The notes beneath the pieces are model-generated. The model was not told the DNA's origin. It did not search any database and saw only the letters and a list, made by a program, of their open reading frames with translations. DNA of 64,000 bases from Streptomyces sp. NBC_01669 (GTDB taxonomy: Bacteria > Actinomycetota > Actinomycetes > Streptomycetales > Streptomycetaceae): contig NZ_JAPEQG010000001.1 in assembly GCF_026339735.1 (NCBI RefSeq), forward strand, positions 682,001-746,000, read 5' to 3'. The position numbers and the translations under genes were made by a program. Each line of letters starts with the position of its first letter. Position 1 is the first letter of the stretch. This document shows positions 36,201-48,200 of the stretch, piece by piece.

Positions 36201-39200
36201 ACTCGGGCACCAGGTACTGCGTCGCACCCGGCGGGGTTCCGGCGGAGGGCATCTCGACCTGTTCGGTCGTGGCCGCGTCGGACGGCGTGGGGGCCGGAGC
36301 GGGAGTGAGGGTCGGGGAGGTCGTCCGGGTGTCCGTCCAGTGCCGGGTGCGTTCGAACGGGTAGGTCGGGTACGGGATCCGGCCCGGCGGCTCGGGCCAC
36401 AGTTCGCGCCAGTCCGGTCGGCCGCCGGACGCCCAGTGTCCGGCCAGCACGGTGAGATCGCGGGTGCCGGCCGGGGGCGCGGCCGACGGGCCCGCGGACG
36501 CGCGGACCAGACCCGGAGCGTCCTGACCGTGGGCGAACGCGGCCAGCCGTGCGGCGAGTTCCGGCACGTCCGCCGCCAGTACGGCGACGCGTTCGGCCAT
36601 GTCCCGGCGTCCGGTCTGGCTGGTCCAGCACAGGGCGTCGAGTCGCACGTCCGTGCCTGGCCCGGTCAGGAAGTCCGCGATCCGGGCCGCGTGGGTGGCC
36701 AGCTGCCCCGGCGTACGGGCCGACAGCAGGAAGAGCTGTTCGCCGACGGGGACGGTCGGGGCCGGAAGGGAAGCGGGTGCCGGAGGTTCCTCGAGCACCA
36801 GGTGCACATTGGCGCCCCCCGCGCCGAACGAGCTGATCCCGGCGCGGAGAGGGGTCCCCGGTGCCGTCGGTTCCCAGTCGGTCAGCGTGCGGGGCAGGAA
36901 GAACGGAGTGCCCGCCAAGCTGATCTTCGGATTGACGATGTCCAGGGACGCGCACGGTGCGAGCTTGCGGTGCCGCAGTTGCAGCAGCGTCTTTGTCAGG
37001 CCCGCGATGCCCGCGGCCCCCTCCAGATGGCCGATGTTGGCCTTGACCGAACTGACGCCGCAGCGTCCGGGCACGGCCCCCGACTCCGCGAAGGCGCGGG
37101 CGAGGGCGGCGAATTCGATCGGGTCCCCGAGCTCGGTGCCGGTGCCGTGCGCCTCGATGTACGAGACGGTGCCCGGTTCGACGTCGGCCCGGCGCAGCGC
37201 GTCGGTGATCAGCACCGCCTGGGCGTTCGGGTTCGGGACGGTGTAACCGCCGGTCTTTCCACCCGCGTTGACGGACCCTCCCTTGATCACCGCCCAGATG
37301 TCGTCACCGTCCGCCATGGCTCGGTGCAGGGGCTTGAGCAGGACGGCGCCGACGCCCTCGCCCGGTACGAATCCGTCCGCCCGTTCGTCGAAGACCTTCG
37401 TGGCGCCGTCGGCGGACAGCATGTTCAGTCCCGACAGCGACACATGGTGGGACGGGTGCAGGATCAGGTTGACCCCACCGGCGATCGCGGTCTCGCATTC
37501 GCCGCGCCGCAGGCTTTCGCATGCCAGGTGGACGGCGGTGAGGGAGGAGGAGCAGGCGGAGTCGACCGCCATGCTGGGTCCGGTGAAGTCGAAGAAGTAC
37601 GAGACCCGGTTGGCCACCGACCAGTAGGAGGAGTGGGCGCCGCTGAGCCGGCCCTCGTTCCAGAGGGTGGCGCCGAGCTGCCCGTAGGTGCCGTACATCA
37701 GGCCGGCGAACACCCCGGTGCGGGGTACCCGGGTGTGGGTGCCCAGGTGGCCGGTCTCTTCCAGCAGATTCCAGACAGTCTCCAGGAAGAGCCGCTCCTG
37801 CGGGTCGATCGCCGCGGCGTCGCGGGCGAGGATGGCGAAGAAGGCGGGGTCGAAGCGGTCGACGTCCTCCAGGAAGCCGCCCCAGCGGCCGTAGGTGTGC
37901 TGAGGGGTGCCGCGCCGCGCGTCGAAGTGGGTGCGCCAGTCCCAGCGGTCCGCCGGCACGTCTGTGACGCTGGTGGTTCCCGAGGCCAGGTTCTGCCAGA
38001 AACTCCGCAGGTCGGGGGCGCCGGGGTAGCGTCCGCAGACGCCGATCACGGCGATGTCGCCGTCGCGGGCGGCGGTGCCCTCGGGCGTGGGTGTGGGTGT
38101 GGGCGTGGACGTGGGCAGTGGCGCCGGTGCGGGCCGCTGCGGTGCCGAGGCCCGGAGGACCACTCCGAGACGGTCCGCGTGTTCGCGTTCCAGGTGGGTC
38201 GCGAGCTGCTCGATGGTGAGGTTCTCGAACAGCAGGGTCGCGGGCAGTTCGCCGAGGTCCTGCGCGAAGCGGTCGACGATGCGCAGGGTGACCAGGGAGT
38301 CGATCCCGAAGGTCTCGAACGTGGCCCGGTCATCGAGGTCCTCCGGCCGGGAGCCGAGCACCTCGGCGAAGACCTTTCGTACGTAGTCGGGCGTGGTCGC
38401 GGTGGTGACCGCTCGGTCCGCGGGGCCGGGGGCCAGGGTTTCGGGCGCCAGGAACTCGGGTGCCGGGGCCGCGGGCGCCTGGCTGTCGGGCGTCACGGGA
38501 GCGGGGGTCGTGGGCGGCCGTTCGGCGATGATCAGGCACTGCTCCAGGTCAGGGGCCGGGATGCCGGGGGCGCCTTCGGCCCGCACCTGGCGCAGACCGG
38601 CCTCCGTCAGGGCGTCGCGCCACTGGCCGGGGCTGAGCAGCGGTGCGCCGGGCAGTCGGCGCTGCTCGTCCTCGGCCGCCCACCAGTCCGGGGTGAGACC
38701 GAAGGTGACGGTCAGGTAGTCGGAGGCGCGGGTCACCTCGTTGATCAGCAGCAGTCCGCCGGGGCGCAGCAGGGACGCGGCGTGCCGCAGGGTGGTGGCG
38801 ATGTCGGCGGTGGCGTGCAGGACGTTGGTGGCGAGGACGACGTCCTGGCCACCCGGTTCGAATCCCTGTTCCGCCGGGTCCCGGCCGATGTCGAGCGGCC
38901 GGAAGGAGACATGGTCGTCCCGGGTGCCGAATTCCGCTTCACCGTGGCGCAGGAAGGCCGGGGAGATGTCGGTGTAGCAGTACGCGTAGTCCTGCCCGGT
39001 CGCCGCGCACGCGGCCAGCACCGCCGCGCTGCTGCCGCCGGTACCCGCACCGATCTCCAGGACCCTCACGGGGCGGGCCGCTCCGGTCAGCACGGCGTCG
39101 GCGACCCGGGCGGCGAGCAGCCCGTTGACATGGTCCGCGATCGGCTGGCCCCGATAGACGTCCTCGACGAGGGAGAGGCTGCCGTGCGGGAAGAGCACCT

Positions 39201-42200
39201 CGAGGTGCGCGCGGCTGCCGGTGAGTACGTCGGTGAGGGCGTCGGCGCAGGTCCGCAGCAGCTTGACGTGCGGGGCCATCTCCGGGTGTGCGGTCAGCAG
39301 ACCGGTCACGTCGGGGACGACTGGTTCCTCGGTGCGCAGCGGCACGACATCGTCGTTGTCGATGAGCAGGGCGCCTGAGCGGGCCAGCATCTCCAGGACG
39401 GCGCGCAGCAGCCGTCGGTGGTGCGGTGTGCCGGTGGTGAGGGCCATCAGGTCGGCCAGGGGTATCCGCCGGCCCGCCCGGTCCAGGCCGCCGAAGCCCG
39501 CCATGGCATGGCGGACCAGATCGCGGGCCAGGGCGTCCAGAGCGGTGAAGGCGGCCCGTGCGCTGTCCAGTCGTGGGTCGGTGCCACTGCCGGATGCGGC
39601 CGGGGGGCGTGTGGCCGTGGCGGGGCGGGCGGTGGGCGCGGGGGTGCCGATGCCGAACTGGGCGAGCCCCTGTGGTTCCGCCCGCAGGACCAGGGCCTGG
39701 GGCAGTCCGGACGACAGAATCCGGGACACTGCGGCGAGCCCCTCGGAGGGCTCGATGGATCCGATGCCGAGCGTGGCGAGGCGGCGGGCGTAGCGTTCGT
39801 CGGCGACCACTCCGACGCCGCCCCAGTACCCCCAGTTGATGACGGAGACGGGGTGCCCGAGGCGACGCAGCCGGGTGGCGTAGGCGTCCTCGAACATGCT
39901 GGCCGCCGCGTAGTTGGCCTGGCCGGCGCTGTCGGTGAAGGAGACCGCGGAGGAGAAGTAGACGAGGAAGTCGAGGGGCTGGTCGCTCAGCGCCTCGTAC
40001 AGATTGCGGGCACCGTCGGTCTTGGGGCGACGGACCTCGTCGAGGGTGGGCCGGTCCAGGTTGGCCACCGTGCGGTCGCGGAGCACCAGTGCGCTGTGGA
40101 AGGCGCCGTGGACCGGGCCCCATGCCGCGCGCACCGCCGCCACGGCGGACCGCAGTGCCGCCGCGTCGGCCAGGTCGGCACTGAAGTAGCGCGCCCGGCC
40201 GCCGAGTGCGGTCACCTCGTCCAGGAGTGAGCGGACCGCCGGGTCGTCGGCCGGGCGTCTGCCGACCACCGCCAGGCGGGCCCGGCGGGTCGCCGCGAGA
40301 TGGCGGCACAGTTGGCGTCCGATGCCACCGGTGCCTCCCGCGACCACGTACACGCCGCCGTCCCGGTAGGGGTCGGTGGTCTCGGCCGTCAGGTCGGCCG
40401 GGACGAGTCGCTGCACATAGCGCTCGGTGCCGCGCAGGGCGACGAGCCGGTCCTCGCCCGGTTCGGCGAGGATCCGCCGGGCCAGTTCGGCCGGGTCGTC
40501 CGCGCAGGTGCCGATGTCCAGGCACCGCACCGACCAGTGCGGGTACTCGGCGGCCACCGCCCGGCAGAGGCCCTGGGCCTCGGCGGCGTGCGGGAGCCGG
40601 GCCGCCGGGTCGGTGTCGTCCTCCCCCGCCACCACCAGGGTGAGCCGGAGGGGGCGGTGTGCCTGCCGGGAGGCGGTGAGGGCGGTGAGGGCGTTCAGTA
40701 CGGTCGGAGCCGTGCTCTCGTCGGGTTCCTGACAGGCCACCAGATACAGGTCGTCGCACTCCTCCGGCCCGGGGAGGGAGGGGACGCCGTCCGCGTCGGC
40801 CCTCAGCAGCACGGTGTCCCGGCCGGGGCAGCGCGCCACCAGCGCGCGGGAGAGTTCGTCCGGTCCGCCCAGGTGGAGCACAGCGGTGCGGTCGGCACCG
40901 GTCGGCGTCACGCTGTCCGGGAGCGGTTCGGGCTGCCATCGCGGGATGTGGATCATGCCGTCCAGCGGGTCGGCGGCCGGCGCTGCGATGGGCCGGAGGG
41001 AGAAGCCCGTCACCTTCAGGTGTACGGTCCCCCGGGCATCCGCCAGCCGTACGGTGAATCCGTGCCGCTCCCGCAGGGCGTGCACCGTCAGCGGCCCGGC
41101 GGGAAGGGGGCCGTTGACCCACACCTCCTGCGCGGAGAAGGGCACCGCGGGCCGGTCTCCCGGCAGCAGCACGGCGGCCGTCTGCAGGGCGGCGTCCAGC
41201 ACGGCGGGGTGCAGCGAATAGGGGCCCGCCGGGCCGGCGGGTGTCGGGTCGAGGGTGGCGACGGCCTCGTCCGTGCCGAAACGGACGCCGTCGAGCAGAC
41301 GGTAACGCGGGCCGTAGCCGACGCCGGCTGCGGCGAAGTCCGCGTACAGCCGGGCGGCGTCCACCGAGCGGTCGCAGCGGCGCGCCGCCGCGTCGATGTC
41401 GAGGTGTTCCGCAGGGGTGCCGGCGGGCAGGGGCTCGGCCAGGCAGGTGGCGTACTCCGTACCCGATCCGTCGTGGAGGGTGAACCGGCGCGCCGGCGGA
41501 CCGGCCGGGGCGAGGGAGACGTGGAGTGCGCGGGAAGCGGAAATCCGGCAGGGCCGCAGCCACCGTACGGAGCTCAGCCGCAGCCGTCCGGGGTCCGCTG
41601 CCGCGACGGCCATGGCGATGGCCGCCGCCCCCGGCAGGACAGGGTGTCCGGACACCCGGTGGCCGTCGACCAGGGGGTCGTCGGGGCCGATGCGCCAGGA
41701 GGGCGTGCGGGTGTCCCGCGGGTCAGTGTGCGCACGGTCCGGCCAGTGGCGTTCACGGGCGAACGGGTAGGTCGGCAGGGCGATCCTGCGGGTTCCGGGC
41801 CGGGCGTGCAGTGCCTCCCAGTCGATCCGTTCGCCCCGCAGGTACGAGGCGGCGATCCGGTCGGGCGGGGCGTCGCCGGACAGCGTGCCGGACGGCTCTG
41901 CGGGGTCGGCCGGAGCCATGCCGCGCAGATGGTCGGGACCGGCTGCGCCCGAGGCCGCGAGGCGCAGCGCGTGGCGCAGCCGGTCCACGCTGTCGACGGT
42001 GAACACCGCCCGCGCCCGCAGATGTCTGCGGCCGGTGGACAGGGTGCGGGCGAGGTCGGGCAGCGCGACGTCGGGGGCGGTGTCGAGGTGCGTGGCCAGG
42101 CGCGACAGGCTCGCGTCCAGAGCGGCGTCGGTGCGGGCCGAGACGGGGATGACGACGCGTTCCGCGGTGTGCGGCCGCGGTGCGCGCGGCCGGGCCGGGG

Positions 42201-45200
42201 CTTCGGCGACCAGGAGGTGGCTGTTGGTGCCGCTGAAGCCGAAACTGCTGACCGCGGCGATCCGTTCGCCGCGGGCGGAAGGCTGCCAGTCGGTCGGCTC
42301 GGTGACCGGGAAGAACGGACTGTCCGCGAAGTCGATCTTGTCGTTGGGGCGGCCGAAGCCGGGCATGGGGGCGAGCCGGCGGTGCCGCAGGGACAGCAGC
42401 ACCTTCAGCAGCGAGGCGATGCCGGCCGCCGTCGTGGTGTGTCCGATGTTCGCCTTCACCGAGCCCAGACCGCAGAATCCGGTCCGGTCGGTGTCCGCCC
42501 GGAACGCCTCCGTCAGGGCTTTGACCTCGATCGGGTCGCCGAGCGGTGTACCCGTGCCGTGCGCCTCGACGTAACCGATGTCCTCCGCGCCGAGTCCGGC
42601 CCGACGCAGCACCGAGCGGATCAGTGCTGCCTGCGAAGCGGCGCTGGGGGCGGTGATGCCGTTGGTCTTGCCGTCCCCGTTGATGCCGCCGGCGCGGATC
42701 ACGGCATGCACCTGGTCGCCGTCGGCGAGCGCCGCGTCGAGGCGTTTCAGTACGACCACCCCGACCCCTTCGCCGAGGACGATGCCGTCGGCGTCGGCAT
42801 CGAACGGCGCGGAGCGACCGGTCGGCGAGAGCATGCCGGTCTGGCTGGTGCGGATCAGCAGTTCGGGGGTGACCATGACGGCGACCCCGCCGGCCAGTGC
42901 CGCCGTGCACTCGCCGCGCCGGATGCTCTCGCAGGCGAGGTGGACCGCCACCAGGGAGGACGAGCAGGCGGTGTCGACGGCCAGGGTGGGGCCGGTGAGG
43001 TTCAGGAAGTACGCGATCCTGGCGGCGAGGATGGACGGGGCATTGCCCAGGAACGCCTGTCCCGAGTCCCTGGACCCGCTGTCGGTGAGCAGTTGGGTGT
43101 AGTCGTTCGTCGCACACCCGGCGAACACACCGAAGGCCCGTTCGTCGCCGTCGCCCGCATACCCGGCGTCTTCGAGGGCGCGGTAGGACTCCTGGAGGAA
43201 GAGCCGCTGCTGGGGGTCCATGGCGCGAGCTTCGAGCGGTGACAGGTGGAAGAACGCCGGGTCGAACTCGTCGACCCGGGCGAGCATGGCGGCCCACCGG
43301 CTGTAGGTCTTGCCCTCGGCGCCCCGGCGGGCGTCGAAGTCCGGTTCGCAGTCGAATCGTTCGACGGGAATCTCACCGATGTCACTGCGCCCGCCGGCGA
43401 GGTTGTGCCAGAAGGCGTCGAGGTCGTCGGCGCCGGGGAAGCGCCCGGACATGCCGATGACGGCGATGTCGGAGGACCCGGTCGGCTCCGTGGCCTCCGG
43501 GGATCCGGTCGGCTCCGGGCGGTCGGCGGGGGTGTGCCCGCCGGGGGTGCCGCCGGCGACGGTGCGGCCATCGGAAGTGCGGTCGGTGACCGTGCGGCCG
43601 TCGGAAGCGGGGCCGTGCGGGATACGGCCGTCAGAGGCCGGGGCGGGTTCGGGGTGCGCGGAAACTTCGGGGCCGGCCGAGGCTACGGCGGGCGCGGGCG
43701 GGTCGCCTTCGGGTTCCCGGATGCCGCGCCCGAGCGGCGCCAGGGTGACGAGCGGGCCGGACGGGCCCGCTGCCGGAGCCGGCGCGGGCAGGTCCGCCTC
43801 CGGCGGCACCCGGCGCGGCGCCGGGGACCGGGTGTCCGGCCGCGGGTCCGGGAGTTCGCGCGGCGGCAACGGGGCGGCGGCCGATGCCGCCGACGGGGCC
43901 GTTGCGGGGTGTTGAGGCGCCGTGGGAGCGGTCGCCGCGGCATGCAGGGAACGCTGCTCGTCGAGCGCCGTGGCCACCAGACCGGTGAGGTCGGGCACGG
44001 TGGGGTGGTCGTAGACGGCGACGGAATCCAGGTCGAGCCCGTAGCGCTGGTTGAGGTCTCTGACCACCTCCACCGCGCCGACCGAGTCCAGACCCATCTC
44101 GTTGAACGTCAGGGCGGTGTCGAGCTCCTTGGGCTCGAGGTACAGCAGCGCGCCGAGCGCCTCGCGCACCGCCTGTTCCACCTCGGCGGAGTCGACCGGT
44201 TCCGGGGCCTGCGGAAGGGGGCCGGCGGCCGGCGGGTCGGCGCGGCGCGGTTCGGGGGCCGCGGGTGCTGCGCCGGATTCCTCACGGGTGTGGTGCCGGG
44301 CGTGGATACGGTCCAGGGACTCCTCGCCGAGTACGTCCCGGTGCATGCGTACCTCACGGTCGATGATCCCGGGCAGCTCGGCCCGTACGCGACCGGCGAA
44401 CTCCGCCTTGAGCGCACCGGATGCGACCGCCGGATGCCCGGCGATGGAGCGGGCGAGGTCGAGCGCGGCGGGCAGCACCTGCGCGGAGGGCAGCACGGTG
44501 ACTCCCGCACCGCGTCTGCTCAGTTCGGCGCCGGGGTAGGAGCGCCCGGTCAGCAGCATTTCGTGGGCGAGCGTCCGGCCGAGCCGGTGTTCCAGGATGT
44601 AGGTGGCGCCCATGCCGGGCGTGAAGCCGTACTTCAGGAAGTTGGCGCTGTAGGAACTGTCCGCGCTCAGCAGGACGACGTCGCCGTACATGCCGAAGGT
44701 GAAGCCGCCACCCGACGCGTGTCCTTGGAGTGCGGCGACGACCGGCTTGCGACAGCCCGTGAGAGCCCCGTAGACCACGGGCTCGTCGGTGAAGCTGCCC
44801 TCGCCCCGGGCCAGTTCCTCCAGGGCCTCGGGGGTGGCGCCCATGCTGAAGATGGTGTTGCTGCCGGTGATCACGACAGCGCGGATGTCGTCGCGGGTGT
44901 CGATCTCCGCGAAGGCGTCGGCCAATTCACGCAGCAACCGGTCGGTGAACATCGGCGCGCCGAGCACGACCAGGCCGACGCCGTGGTCGAGCACCCGCAG
45001 TTCCACACCGCCGTTCCCGGCCGGCCGGTCGGGAGCCGTGCGGGGCGCGGCCGCCACGGGCGGTGCGATGGCCGCCGCGGCATCCTGCCGGGACGGGCCG
45101 TGCGCGCGTTCCCAGGCGCCGAGCCAACAGCGTTCCTCCTGGAACGGATAGCCGGGCAGCGGGATCCTCCGTACGTCGCCGCGGTCCCCCGGCGTCGCCG

Positions 45201-48200
45201 GGGCGTCTGCGGTCTCACGCGCCTCCCGGTCCTCCCCGTCCAGGATCCTGGCCAGGGCGCGGCGAAGTTCCGCGAGGCTGTCCACCACGACCGACGCGCG
45301 GCACACCATCGATGCCCTGCCGACGCGAAGGGTGTGGGCGAGATCGGCGAGATAGCGGACTTGATCGGTGCCGGGGAGGTCGAGGGAGGCGAGATGGCTG
45401 TCGAGCGCCCGCACCTGGTCGAGCAGCGCGTCCTCGGTGCGGGCCGACAGTGTCACCCGCTGCGGGCCGGCCGGGACGGCGGCGCGGGGGGTGGGCAGAT
45501 ATTCCTCGACGACGGCATGGGCGTTGGCTCCACCGGCGCCGAAGGCGCTGATCACGGCCCGGCGGGGGGTGCCGTCGGGCACCGCCCAGTCGGTGGTGGT
45601 GCGCTGGACGCGGAAGGGTGAACGGTCGAAGTCGATCTGCGGGTTGAGCGTTCCGGCATGCAGCGAAGGCACCAGTGTGCGGTGTTTGAGCTGGAGGAGG
45701 ACCTTGGTGAGGGCGGCGATTCCCGCCGCGCTCTCCAAATGCCCGATGTTCGACTTCACCGAGCCGATCGGGCAGCGCGCGGGCGCCCGGTCGCCGAATC
45801 CCCGGCCCAGCCCCTCGATCTCGATCGGGTCCCCGAGCGAGGTCCCGGTGCCGTGTGCCTCCACATAGCCGACCGTCGCCGGGTCGATGCCGCTGGACGC
45901 GAGGGAGTGACGGATCAGCTCCGCCTGGCCCGCCGGGCTGGGCACGGTGAAGCCGCTCGTGCGGCCGCTGTGGTTGACACCGGTTCCCTTGATGACGGCG
46001 TGGATGTGGTCGCCGTCGGCACGGGCGCGGGACAGTGGTTTCAGCAGCACCGCGCCGACGCCTTCGCCCGGGACGTACCCGGTGCCGCCCTCACCGAAGC
46101 TGCGGCAGCGGCCGTCCTCGGAGAGCCAGCGTCCCTGGGCGAGTTGGAGGTACTTCTGCGGATGGACCATGACGTTGACGCCGCCGGCGAGGGCCAAGGT
46201 CGACTCGCCGCGCCGGATGCTCTCGACCGCGAGGTGCAGGGCGGTCAGCGAGGACGAGCACGCGGTGTCGAGCGCGATGCTCGGCCCGCTCAGGTCGAGG
46301 GCGAAGGAGACCCGATTGGCGGCGGAGGAGTGCAGCGCGGTCGGTGCGACACCGCCGGCGCCGTCGGTAACCAGTTGGTAGTGGTTCCACATGATGCCGA
46401 GGAAGACACCGACGGTCTCTTCGCGCAGGGCGTCGGGCGGGTATCCGGCGTCCTCCAGGGTGTGCCAGGCAGTGGTGAGGAACAGCCGTTCCTGCGGATC
46501 CATCCATTCGGCTTCCTTGCGTGAGATGCCGAAGAACGCCGGATCGAAACGGTCGACGCTGCTGAGGAAGCCGCCCCAGCGTCCGTAGGTGCGCCCGGGG
46601 CGTCCCTTCTCAGGGTCGTAGAGGGCCTCCTTGTCCCAGCGGTCGACGGGGATCTCGGTGACGGAGTCACGTCCGGAGCGGAGGTTGTCCCAGAACGCGT
46701 CGAGGCTGTCGGCCTGCGGATAGCGCCCGGCGACGCCGATGACGGCGATCTCGTCCGTCGCCGCGTCCGCGTCCTCGGCGGGCCGGCCGGTGTCCATGGG
46801 CCCCACCCGGTCACGGGTGGTCGGACGGGCCTCCGGCCGTGTGCGGTCGCCGGGCTCCGGGGGCTCCACGAGGTGCAGCGCCGTGTCGATGCGTTCCGCT
46901 TCGCCGTGGCCGACCACGATCCTGCGTTCGCCACTGGCGAGTGCGGACCACAGTGTCCGCAGTCCGTCGACCGCCGGCATCGGGGACAGACCGAACTCCG
47001 CGCGGGCGCTCTCGACGGCCTCCGGGGGCACGCTCATCCCGCCGTCGGCCCAGTGCGGCCAGGCCACGGACAGGGTCCGGCCGGTGCGTCGGTTCGCGAA
47101 GTGGTCCATGAAGGAGTTGGCGTACGCATAGGTGCTCTGCCCCGGGCTCGGCACCACGGATGCGAGGGAGGAGAACGTGACGAACCAGTCCAGTTCGAGG
47201 TCCTCGGTGGCCGCGTCCAGGGCCAGCAGCCCGGCGGTCTTGGGGGCGAGCACCCGGTCGGTGCGTCCCGCTTCCTCACGGAAGAACACCCCGTCGTCGG
47301 CAGCCCCGGCACAGTGCAGGACCCGGTCGATACGGCCGAACCGGGCGACGCCCTCGGCGACCGCGGCACGCACCTCGTCCTCCCGTGCCAGATCGGCCCG
47401 GACGTGGTGGACGCGGGCGCCCAGTCGCTCCCAGCCGTCGATCCGGTGGCGCAGACCGGGGTCCGCGGGGCGGTGGCCGAGGAGGAGCAGCCCGACGCCG
47501 GGTTCGCGGGCCAGCCGCTCGGCCAGGAGCGTGGCAATCCCCCCGCCCGCGCCGGTGATCAGATAGACGGATGACGAGGGGCCCGGCGGATCCGCGTGCG
47601 CGGGGAGCGCGACGCGGGTGTGACGCAGCACGTACGGGCTGCCCGCCGCGTAACGCAGGTGCGGCTCGTGCGGTCCTGAGATGCCACCCGCCGCGACCGT
47701 GAGCAGGTCCTCCGCCCCTGCGGGCAGGTCCAGTTCGACGGCGCGGCAGCGTACTCGGGGGACCTCGGCGGTGAGTGTGCGGCACAGGGCGGCCAGGGCC
47801 GCGTACTGCGGCGACGGGGTGCTGTGTCCCGAACGGTAGATCTGGTGCACTCCGACCGGGGCGGACAGCGGCCGCGAGGCGAGGGCGGCGGCGAGCGCGC
47901 GCACGGTGTCGAACGCGTCGCGGTCCCCGCGTGCCGGGTCGTCCGGCAGCATCTGGATGAACGCCGCGGTGTCCGTGCCTTCGTCGACCAGCCGGTCCAG
48001 GAGGGTGGTCCACTGGTCGCGGCTGCGCGGGTCGAGGCGGTAGGAGTCCGGGCCGTCCGTCGCGAAGCCGGGGCCTGTCCCGACGACGATCAGCCGCCGC
48101 CCGGCGGGCATCCGGGCCCGCAGTCCGGCGGCGAGTTCGGGGGCCGCCCCCAGCAGCAGTACGTCCCCGGCCGGTTCCTGGTCCGGCCCCGGGACGGGAT

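Noticed and set aside
38080..38112. Short GTGGGT-type repeat as a possible CRISPR or minisatellite
   Set aside because: It encodes a TP-repeat linker in frame inside PKS2, and the repeat length and spacing are unlike CRISPR.
35356..39378. Long open frame on the plus strand (about 1340 codons)
   Set aside because: It is antisense to PKS2. The translation is low-complexity and lacks any family motif; such shadow frames are expected opposite high-GC coding DNA.
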